From contig QCHZ01000001.1 of assembly GCA_003216955.1 (NCBI GenBank), forward strand, positions 1 to 64,000: a stretch of DNA of 64,000 nucleotides. The letters are read 5' to 3'. Under the pieces are notes generated by a model, which did not search any database, was not told where the DNA came from, and saw only the letters and a program-made list of their open reading frames with translations. Origin of the DNA: Prochlorococcus sp. AG-402-I21 (GTDB taxonomy: Bacteria > Cyanobacteriota > Cyanobacteriia > PCC-6307 > Cyanobiaceae). Positions 42,271 through 50,406 of this stretch are shown in pieces. Every line of letters begins with the position of its first letter. Within the stretch, counting starts at the first letter, position 1. A program made the position numbers and the translations under genes.

Positions 42271-42585
42271 CTATCTATTCATTTCATCAATAGTTTCTAA
42301 TACTTCCATCTGAAACTCAGCCATTGATTCTGAGTCGCTTAAATCAATGCCCTCTCCTGCGGCATTTTGAGTTAATTCCTGAAAGTGAAAAGCACCCTCG
42401 CCCGTTGCCAAAAATTCCATGGCAGATGTTTCACCGCTCTCGCGAAACGCATCGCATAGAGCTAAAAAAGCTTCGTCTTCAGAAAAGTCCCAATCCATTG
42501 AGGACACATTACTGAATGAGGTTTTACCTCTTTCCCCCCTGCTTTCGTCAACCTTATTTGCCAAAAATCTGAAACTATTTTGCAA
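42271..42585 (-). CDS. Conserved-type hypothetical acidic protein
   Basis: The 104-residue acidic soluble protein has no motif that I recognise. It begins MQNSFRFLANKVDESRGERG with a mostly polar, Ser/Lys-containing leader. The rest is helical: DFSEDEAFLALCDAFRESGET, AMEFLATGEGAFHFQELTQ and a final helix SMAEFQMEVLETIDEMNR. The even distribution of residues and helix heptad patterns support a real protein. Higher GC in the middle than in the flanking spacer also supports coding. It ends 21 bases from the convergent metH. Function unknown. Confidence 0.6.
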   Translation of the reverse strand: MQNSFRFLANKVDESRGERGKTSFSNVSSMDWDFSEDEAFLALCDAFRESGETSAMEFLATGEGAFHFQELTQNAAGEGIDLSDSESMAEFQMEVLETIDEMNR

Positions 42586-43012
42586 ATTGATAAATTTGAA
42601 TTTTCAATTCTTATCTAGAAACCCAACCAGTACAATCGATCTCGAGAGTTTACTGAGTTGATAACTAATTCATGACTTTAAATTTTTATTCTTTTTAAAC
42701 TTCATAAAAAAGTTTTTCAATAGAAAGTTTTATTCAAATAAACAAAAAGATCCTGCAAGCAGTTAAACCGTCTCCAGGACCCCGCAAATCGTCTCTAGAG
42801 CGTCGAATCAATTACCTGCATATGATTTTGACCATTTATGCATTGGTCGGCTTATAAGGCATAAATTCCATGACTCCTAGAATATTTGCTACGTTCTTTA
42901 AGCTTTTTAATTTATTGATTAGCCATTTCTTAATAAGCTTTTATTTAAATTTTAAATTTATAGATTATTAATTATATAATCTATAAATATATTTATCAAA
43001 GGTCTATTTGAG
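42586..43012. other. 427-base spacer with a GC-richer island
   Basis: Mostly AT-rich with no full gene. One block at about 42745-42860 is markedly more GC-rich than its surroundings and contains a protein-like frame without a usual start (listed separately). The last 150 bases before the HIT-family gene are almost pure A/T and hold its promoter by position; I could not pick out specific boxes. Confidence 0.5.
42753..42857 (+). pseudogene. Protein-like short frame lacking ATG/GTG/TTG start, possible gene remnant
   Basis: Reading from a CTG at 42753 gives 34 residues before a TAA: a Pro/Lys/Ser-rich start (QAVKPSPGPRKSSLERR) followed by INYLHMILTIYALVGL, which resembles the first two thirds of a membrane helix. 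The only in-frame Met is at residue 24. Upstream the frame stays open for some codons but offers no ATG, GTG or TTG. It may be a decayed small membrane-protein gene, a non-canonical start, or chance. The GC-rich composition is the main reason to list it. Confidence 0.25.
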
Positions 43013-43849
43013 GTGAAGAGCCAATCTATATGGTCAAGAGCTTTGGAGATTAGTAGAAAAGCTGTTCATTGCGGAGCCGTAATTCCTCTGAATACTATAA
43101 AATATATATCCATTGAAGAATGTTGTGACTTTGAGCTTCGTTTTCTCAAAAGTCCAATACCTAAGTATTTAATAGAATATGGTCCAAAACGAAATCCATT
43201 TATTCCTTGGGATTCTAGACTAGAAATACAGCCAATAAATAATAAACATACATTAATATTAAATAAATATCCAGTACAAATAGGGCATATGTTATTAATA
43301 ACTAATACCTGGATGCCACAAAATGGCTGGTTAAATAAAGATGATTTTGAAGCTATTCAAAATGTTGATAATGATACCACTGGTTTATGGTTCTTTAACA
43401 GTAGTAAAGAGGCTGGTGCCAGTCAGCCTCATAGACATTTTCAATTATTACCAAGACGCTACAATGAGAGTATTTGTCCAAGATTTGATTGGTTTTGCTC
43501 ATTATTAAATAACACAAAGGGTAATAACTCTGAAATATCTCATAGTATTTCAATTAGACAAAGGAGTAAAAACGTAAACTCAAGCGATTACGATTTATTC
43601 AGCTTATATAAATCTATGATAGATGAAATGAAATTAGGTGATATAGATATAATTAAAAAACCATTAAAACCATATAATTTACTTATAACACCTGAGTGGA
43701 TTTCTCTAATAACACGTAAAACTGATAGATCAAACGGGTTTAGTATAAATGCGCTTGGTTTCGCTGGTTATTTTCTTGGAACAAAAAGATCTAATGTTGA
43801 AACTCTTATTAAATTTGGTCCAGAAAAAATATTAAAAGATGTGATTTAA
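43013..43849 (+). CDS. HIT-superfamily ATP adenylyltransferase (Ap4A phosphorylase-like)
   Basis: Expected to split diadenosine tetraphosphate with phosphate to ADP and ATP. The 278 residues show the nucleotidyl-transferase strand NPFIPWDSRLEIQPI, then NKHTLILNKYPVQIGHMLLIT and the catalytic HxHxQ motif in GASQPHRHFQLLPRR near residue 140-154. The C-terminal domain contains PLKPYNLLITPEWISLITR. It starts with GTG at 43013 preceded by GAG; the first ATG lies far inside. It is a lone gene, facing a small gene on the other strand. The family is known in cyanobacteria and fungi. Confidence 0.85.
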   Translation: MKSQSIWSRALEISRKAVHCGAVIPLNTIKYISIEECCDFELRFLKSPIPKYLIEYGPKRNPFIPWDSRLEIQPINNKHTLILNKYPVQIGHMLLITNTWMPQNGWLNKDDFEAIQNVDNDTTGLWFFNSSKEAGASQPHRHFQLLPRRYNESICPRFDWFCSLLNNTKGNNSEISHSISIRQRSKNVNSSDYDLFSLYKSMIDEMKLGDIDIIKKPLKPYNLLITPEWISLITRKTDRSNGFSINALGFAGYFLGTKRSNVETLIKFGPEKILKDVI

Positions 43850-43868
43850 GAAGTAGCTTAAGGTTAAT

Positions 43869-44048
43869 TTAGCTTTCTACACCAGGAGCTGTTGAATTCA
43901 TTTGTTCTTCAAGCTTTGATATTGATGCTGTGATAGCGGCAAGCTTTCTCTCATAAGATTCTTTAACGGATATTAAAAAATTTAATTTTCTAGTCTGAAA
44001 AATTCTTTTTCTTTCACTCCAGTTTTTGGAAGATTCGCAGAAGTTCAT
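43869..44048 (-). CDS. Small helical hypothetical protein (59 aa)
   Basis: Begins MNFCESSKNWSERKRIF and ends in a heptad-like helix, YERKLAAITASISKLEEQMN, followed by STAPGVES. The regular a/d hydrophobic spacing (L, I, I, L, M) suggests a short coiled coil. It is convergent with the HIT-family gene, 19 bases apart. No relatives recognised. Composition and a clean ATG to TAA frame support it, but there is no strong ribosome site. Confidence 0.5.
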   Translation of the reverse strand: MNFCESSKNWSERKRIFQTRKLNFLISVKESYERKLAAITASISKLEEQMNSTAPGVES

Positions 44049-44220
44049 TTCTGATTAACATTTGATTCACTCGCAAATAATACTTAATTATATTGATCTA
44101 TGTGGCCATAATTTAATTTTAAGATATTATTAGAAAATTTTTTTGCATATTTTGTAATTAGAGATTAATTATATAAATTCAAAGCTAAACGTGTGTTGAA
44201 AATAAAAAGGCCATTAATAT

Positions 44221-45279
44221 GTGTCTAGATATAAGGATCTTGTGACGGAAGGGGAAGGCAAGGAAGTTAAGAGAATATCAATTGATTTACCAATTGAACT
44301 AGTTGATGGCGTCGATCGACTCCGCAAAGAGTGGGGATTTAGGGCTAGAGGACTAGTTTTCGAGAGATTATTAGAGGTTATTTTATCTAACGATATAGAT
44401 GATGAAATAATTGAAAATGAACAATTAGATATTAATCATAATAGTAATAATAATTCTTCAACTCCTCAAAACGTAATAGACAATAGTAACCAGGAAGAAA
44501 AAGCACTTGTGATAGTTGGTAACAAGAATATTGAAATAAAAAATGTTGCTTTCAATGATGTCAAAGCTAATGATGTTGTAAGTAATAAAAAAGATACTGT
44601 CTCCACAGGGATTGAATTACCAGGTTTTATTAGAAAACAAACTACCAACCTAAAGAGAAGTTTGAGTAAAGATAAAACTTTTAAAAATTTGGAAGATACC
44701 TCAATTACCACTATTGATATTGATGATCTATTAAAGGCAAAAGATGCTGCAGAAAAACATTGGATCTATCTTTACGGGCAAAAACCTACTGAAAGTGTGA
44801 TTGAGGCATCAATGATATGGCTTGCTAGAGATATCTGGCCAAATGTAGATGGCACAGACAGCATACCTTTCACCTGGAATGCTGCCTGTAAAATGCTTAA
44901 TTCCTATTGCAGTGAATGGAAAATTGACTCAGTAACTTTTGATGATGTGGTGATATTGGCTGGTGCTCTTGAAGACCCCTTTTCAGCTAAAAACCTTAGA
45001 AGTAGAATACCAACTCTCATTCGTAGATTCGTTAATAAATTCAAACGTAGTCAAAATGTGACTTCATTCCAAACCCTTGAGTCTACGATGACTGTTCATG
45101 GTGCTCTCAAGTTATTGGGTTTACCAACTAAGGCTGGATCATCACTAACACTTTCTTTTATTAGAGATGCCTATAAAGAAAAAGCTCTTTCCAATCATCC
45201 TGATGCTGGAGGATCTAACGAAACCATGAGAAAACTTAATGAAGCTTATCAATTACTCAAGGATTTATACAAGAATTAG
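44221..45279 (+). CDS. Ribbon-helix-helix-like N-terminus fused to a C-terminal J domain
   Basis: The 352 residues start from a GTG at 44221. Residues 15-55 (VKRISIDLPIELVDGVDRLR, then EWGFRARGLVFERLLEVIL) have the strand-helix-helix pattern of MetJ/Arc/CopG DNA-binding proteins. A polar Asn/Asp/Lys-rich linker (about 60-155) and a helical middle domain (about 175-285) follow. The C-terminal J-like segment LTLSFIRDAYKEKALSNHPD has HPD near 326-328, then NEAYQLLKDLYKN. The J domain at the C-terminus recalls the DnaJ/RcsG class. DNA binding is inferred from pattern only. The next 0.7 kb downstream is non-coding with repeated dyads. Confidence 0.72.
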   Translation: MSRYKDLVTEGEGKEVKRISIDLPIELVDGVDRLRKEWGFRARGLVFERLLEVILSNDIDDEIIENEQLDINHNSNNNSSTPQNVIDNSNQEEKALVIVGNKNIEIKNVAFNDVKANDVVSNKKDTVSTGIELPGFIRKQTTNLKRSLSKDKTFKNLEDTSITTIDIDDLLKAKDAAEKHWIYLYGQKPTESVIEASMIWLARDIWPNVDGTDSIPFTWNAACKMLNSYCSEWKIDSVTFDDVVILAGALEDPFSAKNLRSRIPTLIRRFVNKFKRSQNVTSFQTLESTMTVHGALKLLGLPTKAGSSLTLSFIRDAYKEKALSNHPDAGGSNETMRKLNEAYQLLKDLYKN

Positions 45280-45311
45280 ATTCTCATTGATCTTAAATGT
45301 GTCCAGTTATT

Positions 45312-45328
45312 AGTCTAACAGTAAGACA
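45312..45328. repeat. Dyad copy 1 (AGTCT N7 AGACA)
   Basis: Half-sites AGTCT at 45312-45316 and AGACA at 45324-45328, seven bases apart. This is the least perfect of the three copies. An outer pair TGTGTC/GACACA nearby extends the symmetry. Confidence 0.4.
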
Positions 45329-45625
45329 CATTCAAGCCAGGATAGACTAGCTATGGTTAAGTTTATCTTTCATCAAAAAACAACGAATCGGACAACTTAG
45401 ATCATTTAAATCTAAATATTGTCAATGCATCTTTGTATAAAAAAAATACATTACAGGCATAAGAAGTCATCAATTACATTTTTAAATGCAAAAAATTTGC
45501 TTTTATTATTGCAGTTATATCTAGATTCATTCATTTTTGATGTAGCTAGAAGCTATTTATGTCCATCTATTGTCCATTCATTCGTTTGATCCTGTAATCC
45601 ACTTATATGAGGGGCTTTATAAGGC

Positions 45626-45654
45626 TGCATAACTGCTTTATAGACAGTTATGCA
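45626..45654. repeat. Perfect 10-bp inverted repeat in the spacer
   Basis: TGCATAACTG at 45626-45635 pairs exactly with CAGTTATGCA at 45645-45654 across a 9-base loop. No T-run follows on either strand, so it is not a canonical terminator. The octamer GCTTTATA occurs just before and again inside the loop region. Confidence 0.55.
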
Positions 45655-45732
45655 TCAGTATGTATGTAAAATTTCTATTTTTTGAATTTACAAGAAATTG
45701 TTTCTGGAATTAACATTAATATGTTTCTCGTC

Positions 45733-45748
45733 AGTCTAGTATAAGACT
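45733..45748. repeat. Dyad copy 2 (AGTCT N6 AGACT)
   Basis: AGTCT at 45733-45737 and AGACT at 45744-45748 form a perfect 5+5 dyad with a 6-base spacer. The downstream arm belongs to the 11-mer TAAGACTATTT that recurs at 45786-45796. Confidence 0.45.
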
Positions 45749-45970
45749 ATTTATGGGTCTAAGATTGAATCCCTTTTAGGACTTGTAAGACTATTTCTCG
45801 ATGATTTTTGAAATGTTTATCGAGTTTAACCTTAAACGTTGTTGATCCAAGTGTAATTCCAATCCAAATGAACAATCTAATTGTTCGAATAGATAGGCTC
45901 ATTTTTATATTTTTGGGAAAAAATTTTATCTAATTGGTCCAATAGTGGTCTTAGGATAGGACTTGCTATG

Positions 45971-45986
45971 AGTCTCATACAAGACT
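45971..45986. repeat. Dyad copy 3 (AGTCT N6 AGACT)
   Basis: AGTCT at 45971-45975 and AGACT at 45982-45986, again with a 6-base spacer. A further AGACT at 45991-45995 overlaps the pheT stop codon. The 9-mer TAGGACTTG precedes this copy at 45957. Confidence 0.45.
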
Positions 45987-45993
45987 TGAAAGA

Positions 45994-48468
45994 CTAGCTT
46001 CTTAGGTCCGCATTTAATTTTGCTTTAAGAGTACTTCTTATTTTTTCGTGTATTGGATTTATATCTTCTTCTATTAGGGTTTTCTTAGGATCTCTGTATT
46101 TTATTCTAAAAGCCTGGCTAATCGAATCCTCGGGAATAGAAGATCCCTCGTAACGATCTATCAATTCCACTTTCTCTAAAAGTGGTCTACCAGACTTTTT
46201 TATTAGATTTATTATTTCTAAGGAACTATATTTTCTTGAATGAATAAGTGCTATATCCCTTTCCATGAAAGGAACAGTGGGGTAATCCTTGTAAATTCTT
46301 GTCCAATTTGTTTTCCTTGTCGAGGCTTTAATCAATGAATCAAACTCAATGTTAAATAAATATGTTTCTTTAATTAGATCAAATTTCTCGGAGAGAGAAG
46401 GGTGGATTTGTCCGAAGAAGCCGATACTTTTTCCTTCAACAAATAATTCAGAAGTTCGACCAGGATGCATGAAATCTATTTCCATAAGTTGCTTATCAAT
46501 AGTTTCAATTCCAAGAACATCAAGGGATTGCTTAAGTTTTCCTCTTGCTTCAAAATAATCTAATGATATTTGTTTTGATGCTGAGCCCCACTTGCTAAAT
46601 CGTTTATTTCCAGTCAAAGCACCTGATAATAAATTTGTTTCAACAAAGCTTTCTTTATTTTTTTTGTATGTCTTTGCTATTTCAAAGATCCAACAACCTT
46701 CAGCTCCAAATGATACATTTCTCTGAAGAATTTTAAGATGTTCATCCCATACATTTGTTCTTAATCTACTAGTCTCTGATAGTAATGGATTATTGATTAT
46801 TACAGCATTTTCATCAGTGTTATCAGGACCTACAAGTGATGAAGTCACTACTTCTTGAAATCCATTGTGGATAAAGGAATTTCGTAAACGTCTTTCAACT
46901 AAATTTGAAGGTTTTAGTACTCCTGGCTCAAGAGGATCTGGCATATTCGAATCAAAATTATCATATCCAATTAGTCTTGCTATTTCTTCTATTAAATCGA
47001 TTTCTCTAGTTAAATCAGATGATCTGTAAGGAGGAATTTGCACATCCCAACCACTAGATGTTGACGTAATTAGGCATCCAAGTTTTGTTAGAAGAGGCTC
47101 AATCTCATCCTTATTAAGATAACGGAATGTATTAGAACTTTTATCTAATTGATTATTATCTATGTAACTCAATTTACCTAGAACCTTGTTTATTTTGTCT
47201 ATTCTAAGATTGACACTAATATCTTTTTTAATATATTCATTGTTGACATAAGTTGATTTAATGTTACCGCCTAATTCTAACGAAATAAGATCACTAGCTC
47301 TTAGTGAAACAGCTGTTGTCATGTTAGGTGATATACCCTTTTCGTATCTACTACTTGCATCTGTTCTAAGCCCTATTTCTCTACTACTATTTCTAACTGA
47401 TGTCGGAGAAAATACAGCTGCTTCCAACCAAACTCTTGTAGTTTTAGCACTTACGGAACTGTTGCTTCCTCCGATAACCCCAGCTATTGCAATTGGAATA
47501 TCGTCGCATGTAATTACCTTTATATTTTCATTTAATTTATATTCTTTTTGATCGAGTGCAACAAATGATTCGCCTTTTATACCATATCTAATACCAAAAT
47601 CAATTGGCATAACTATTCTTCCAACTATATTATCTAATAGATCTGCATCAAAAGCATGTAGTGGCTGGCCTTGCTCAAACATTAAAAAATTTGTTATGTC
47701 TACAACAGGGTTTATACAATTTTGTCTTAATGAATTTAATTTATTAGATATAGATTTATTTATCTTTCGCGTATTGTCTATATTATCTATATACGTAAGT
47801 GAGTAAATAAAGTCTGATCCTATCGTTTCTTTTTCTTTTATTTGTGGCTCAAATTTTTCAAATTCTTTATTGAAATTTAAAGTTGGTAATGTTAATCTTG
47901 AATTTGTTATTGTTGAGATTTCTCGTGCTATACCAACAATAGACATACCATCAGGTCTGTTAGCAGTAATAGCTAATTCAATAATGGTGTCATTCAAACC
48001 AAGATAATCGACAGCATTTGAACCAATTGGAGGGATATTTGTTTCACTTTCTTCAAGAATTTCTATACCTTCATTACTACTTTCAATTCCTAATTCATCC
48101 AATGAACAAATCATTCCTTCGCTTTCTACTCCTCTTAAATTAGATAATTTTATGTTTAATGACTTTGAAGATAAATAGGCTCCAACCTTTGCCACAAGGA
48201 CGTGATATCCGGCTTTTACGTTTGGTGCACCACAAACAATACTTAATTTTTTTGGTAAACCAACATCTACTGAACAAACTTTGAGCTTTTCGGCATTCGG
48301 ATGTGGTGTGATTTCGTCAACATAACCAATAACAACATTCTTTGCTTGGGCTGATAAGTCTTCTAATGATTCAACTTCAAAGCCTGTCATTGAAAGCTTT
48401 TCAGCCAATTCATCAATATCATTGTTAAATTCGACAAGATCTTTTAGCCAAGAAAGGGATACCTTCAT
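45994..48468 (-). CDS. pheT: Phenylalanyl-tRNA synthetase beta subunit
   Basis: Partner of PheS in the alpha2beta2 enzyme. The 824 residues show the N-terminal EMAP/tRNA-binding domain (HPNAEKLKVCSVDVG, residues about 56-70), the B3/B4 editing domain (NPVVDITNFLMFEQGQPLHAFD), B5 and the catalytic-like core (EIDLIEEIARLIGYDNF). The C-terminal ferredoxin-fold anticodon-binding domain (RDIALIHSRKYSSLEI) completes it. Full family length. pheS is not adjacent. It is divergent from rpmG and convergent with the J-domain gene. Confidence 0.96.
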   Translation of the reverse strand: MKVSLSWLKDLVEFNNDIDELAEKLSMTGFEVESLEDLSAQAKNVVIGYVDEITPHPNAEKLKVCSVDVGLPKKLSIVCGAPNVKAGYHVLVAKVGAYLSSKSLNIKLSNLRGVESEGMICSLDELGIESSNEGIEILEESETNIPPIGSNAVDYLGLNDTIIELAITANRPDGMSIVGIAREISTITNSRLTLPTLNFNKEFEKFEPQIKEKETIGSDFIYSLTYIDNIDNTRKINKSISNKLNSLRQNCINPVVDITNFLMFEQGQPLHAFDADLLDNIVGRIVMPIDFGIRYGIKGESFVALDQKEYKLNENIKVITCDDIPIAIAGVIGGSNSSVSAKTTRVWLEAAVFSPTSVRNSSREIGLRTDASSRYEKGISPNMTTAVSLRASDLISLELGGNIKSTYVNNEYIKKDISVNLRIDKINKVLGKLSYIDNNQLDKSSNTFRYLNKDEIEPLLTKLGCLITSTSSGWDVQIPPYRSSDLTREIDLIEEIARLIGYDNFDSNMPDPLEPGVLKPSNLVERRLRNSFIHNGFQEVVTSSLVGPDNTDENAVIINNPLLSETSRLRTNVWDEHLKILQRNVSFGAEGCWIFEIAKTYKKNKESFVETNLLSGALTGNKRFSKWGSASKQISLDYFEARGKLKQSLDVLGIETIDKQLMEIDFMHPGRTSELFVEGKSIGFFGQIHPSLSEKFDLIKETYLFNIEFDSLIKASTRKTNWTRIYKDYPTVPFMERDIALIHSRKYSSLEIINLIKKSGRPLLEKVELIDRYEGSSIPEDSISQAFRIKYRDPKKTLIEEDINPIHEKIRSTLKAKLNADLRS

Positions 48469-48584
48469 GATTTGCTCTGACAGGAGTTAAACATAGGTGC
48501 TCGAATGAATTTATAAAAAAGGGTGCTTAGCCTAGTAAGATTGTACTTTGTTCCCTAGACTCACAAAAGTTGAGCTAAGTTCAT

Positions 48585-48782
48585 ATGGCTAAAAAAGGTA
48601 CCAGAATAGTGGTCACTTTAGAATGTACTGAGTCTAGATCTGTACCTAGCTCAGAAAAGCGTTCTGCAGGAGTATCTAGATACACCACAGAAAAAAATCG
48701 TAGGAATACTACTGATAGACTGGAACTTAAAAAATTCTGCCCTGAATTAAATAAGATGACTATTCATAGAGAAATCAAATAA
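48585..48782 (+). CDS. rpmG: 50S ribosomal protein L33
   Basis: The 65-residue basic protein starts [16 protein letters not shown] and has [21 protein letters not shown], diagnostic for L33. The four-Cys zinc ribbon of some L33 proteins is not complete: only two Cys are present (about residues 14 and 55), so this is the zinc-independent form. It is followed after 28 bases by rpsR, the usual cyanobacterial and plastid pairing. Confidence 0.96.
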   Translation: MAKKGTRIVVTLECTESRSVPSSEKRSAGVSRYTTEKNRRNTTDRLELKKFCPELNKMTIHREIK

Positions 48783-48810
48783 TCATTTCTTTTTTATACA
48801 CACATTAAAA

Positions 48811-49032
48811 ATGACTAATTCACTATTCAAACAAAAGCTCTCTCCTATAAAGCCTGGGGATCCTATTGACTATAAGGACGTTGAATTATTAAAGAAATTT
48901 ATTACAGATAGAGGAAAAATCTTACCTAGAAGACTTACGGGGTTAACAGCTAAGCAACAAAGAGATTTAACCACAGCAGTTAAAAGAGCACGAATTATTG
49001 CCTTACTTCCCTTTGTGAATCCAGAAGGGTAA
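48811..49032 (+). CDS. rpsR: 30S ribosomal protein S18
   Basis: The 73 residues include the S18 signature [20 protein letters not shown] followed by [29 protein letters not shown]. It binds 16S rRNA next to S6 in the small-subunit platform. rpmG-rpsR form a short operon, and the rnb gene follows after 23 bases occupied by a palindrome. Confidence 0.97.
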   Translation: MTNSLFKQKLSPIKPGDPIDYKDVELLKKFITDRGKILPRRLTGLTAKQQRDLTTAVKRARIIALLPFVNPEG

Positions 49033-49038
49033 GTTAAT

Positions 49039-49057
49039 ATTCTATTAATAATAGAAT
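49039..49057. repeat. Palindrome covering the start of the RNB exonuclease gene
   Basis: ATTCTATTA (49039-49047) and TAATAGAAT (49049-49057) are exact inverted copies around a single central A. The downstream arm includes the first two bases of the rnb ATG at 49056. It could hide the start in a hairpin in the mRNA, act as a processing site, or be an operator. Confidence 0.4.
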
Positions 49058-50342
49058 GTGTAATAAAATAATAGATAATGAAGTTAAAAATATAATTTCT
49101 AGATTTAATCAAACAAATAAGTTAAATACTTCAGTTAAAGACCTTACACATCTTAAAACATATTCAATAGATGATTCTCAAACGTCTGAAATAGATGATG
49201 CTATTTCTTTAGAAAAAATATCTTATCAGCATAAGTTATGGATCCACATTGCTTCCCCTACTTCATATTTCGAATATCAATCAGCTATTGATAAGAAGGC
49301 AAGGAAACTTATTTCAACTGTTTATTTATCAACTAATACTTATTATATGCTTCCTGAAATTTTAATAAATGATGTGTTTAGTCTAAGTAATAAAGAAAAG
49401 AGAGAATCATTAAGTTTAGGTGTTATTTTTAACGAAGACGGTAGTATTTGTTCTAAAGAAATAGTCCAGAGTATTATTAAAGTAGACTTCAGGTTAAACT
49501 ATACAGAAGCTGATGAACTAATAGATTATGCGCCAAAAGAAGAAGAAGAATTAAGTATTATCTCTGAAATTTTACAAAGTAGAAAATGTTGGAGAAAGAA
49601 TTCAGGTGCTACGGAAATTTTAGAATCATTTGGAAAGATTATTGTGGAAGATAACAATCCCACTCTTAAGATAATAGATCCAACGTTATCGAGACAATTA
49701 ATAAGTGAAGCAATGATCTTGTTTGGAAATCTTATTTCAAATTTTACTAAGGTCAATAATATTCCTGTTCCATATAGAGTCCAACAACGTATAGACAAAC
49801 TTCCTAACGATAATATTCAAGATTCTGATAATAAAGTTTTATACAACTTTGTACTTAAGAAAACAATGGGTAAGTCATATTATTCTATAAATCCAATGCC
49901 TCACACGAGTTTAGGATTAACATCTTATCTACATGCCACATCACCGATAAGAAGATATGCTGACTTGATAGTCAACTATCAATTAAATAGATATCTAAAT
50001 AATAATGAACTTATATCTAAAGAAGATGTTGAACAAATGATTCTTCAGATAAACAATCAAGGAAGACAAAATATTATGAGATATAGAGAGGATCAAAAAT
50101 ATTGGTTACGTAAATGGTTCGAAAAGAACTCTATCAAAGTATATAATGTGATTTTACTGAATTGGGTAAACAGATATAAAAACTTTTGTATTTTATACTT
50201 TCTAGACTACCATTTCTCTACTATATGTAATCTAAAATCAAAAATGAACTTAAATATTGGCGAGAGCTTTAACGTTAAAAATATAGTCAATAATAATAAT
50301 GATGATACAATATTTTTTGAATTAATTTCAATATCAAAATAA
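49056..50342 (+). CDS. rnb: RNB-domain exoribonuclease (RNase II/R type), compact form
   Basis: Hydrolytic 3'-5' exoribonuclease. The 428 residues start close to the catalytic RNB domain: YSIDDSQTSEIDDAIS supplies the acidic metal cluster near residue 36-51, and LHATSPIRRYADLIVNYQLNRYL near 300-320 is the family signature. Compared with E. coli RNase II (about 640 residues) the N-terminal cold-shock domains are missing and the C-terminal S1 part is short, a compact form also known from related cyanobacteria. One acidic position is Glu rather than Asp (SEIDDA). It follows rpsR. Confidence 0.88.
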   Translation: MCNKIIDNEVKNIISRFNQTNKLNTSVKDLTHLKTYSIDDSQTSEIDDAISLEKISYQHKLWIHIASPTSYFEYQSAIDKKARKLISTVYLSTNTYYMLPEILINDVFSLSNKEKRESLSLGVIFNEDGSICSKEIVQSIIKVDFRLNYTEADELIDYAPKEEEELSIISEILQSRKCWRKNSGATEILESFGKIIVEDNNPTLKIIDPTLSRQLISEAMILFGNLISNFTKVNNIPVPYRVQQRIDKLPNDNIQDSDNKVLYNFVLKKTMGKSYYSINPMPHTSLGLTSYLHATSPIRRYADLIVNYQLNRYLNNNELISKEDVEQMILQINNQGRQNIMRYREDQKYWLRKWFEKNSIKVYNVILLNWVNRYKNFCILYFLDYHFSTICNLKSKMNLNIGESFNVKNIVNNNNDDTIFFELISISK

Positions 50343-50406
50343 GCGCTCATCATAAGTGTGCAAGTGTTTTAAAAATACAATATAATAATCAGAATATAGG
50401 ATTAAT

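Larger units (their letters stand above)
45280..45993. other. 714-base non-coding stretch rich in short repeats
   Basis: No open frame above about 25 codons looks coding. The stretch holds three AGTCT...AGACT dyads, a perfect 10-bp hairpin, a repeated 11-mer (TAAGACTATTT at 45742-45752 and 45786-45796) and a repeated 9-mer (TAGGACTTG at 45777-45785 and 45957-45965). It separates the 3' ends of two convergent genes, where such a length is unusual for this compact genome. It could hold an RNA gene, a protein-binding region, or the ruin of a lost gene. Confidence 0.6.
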
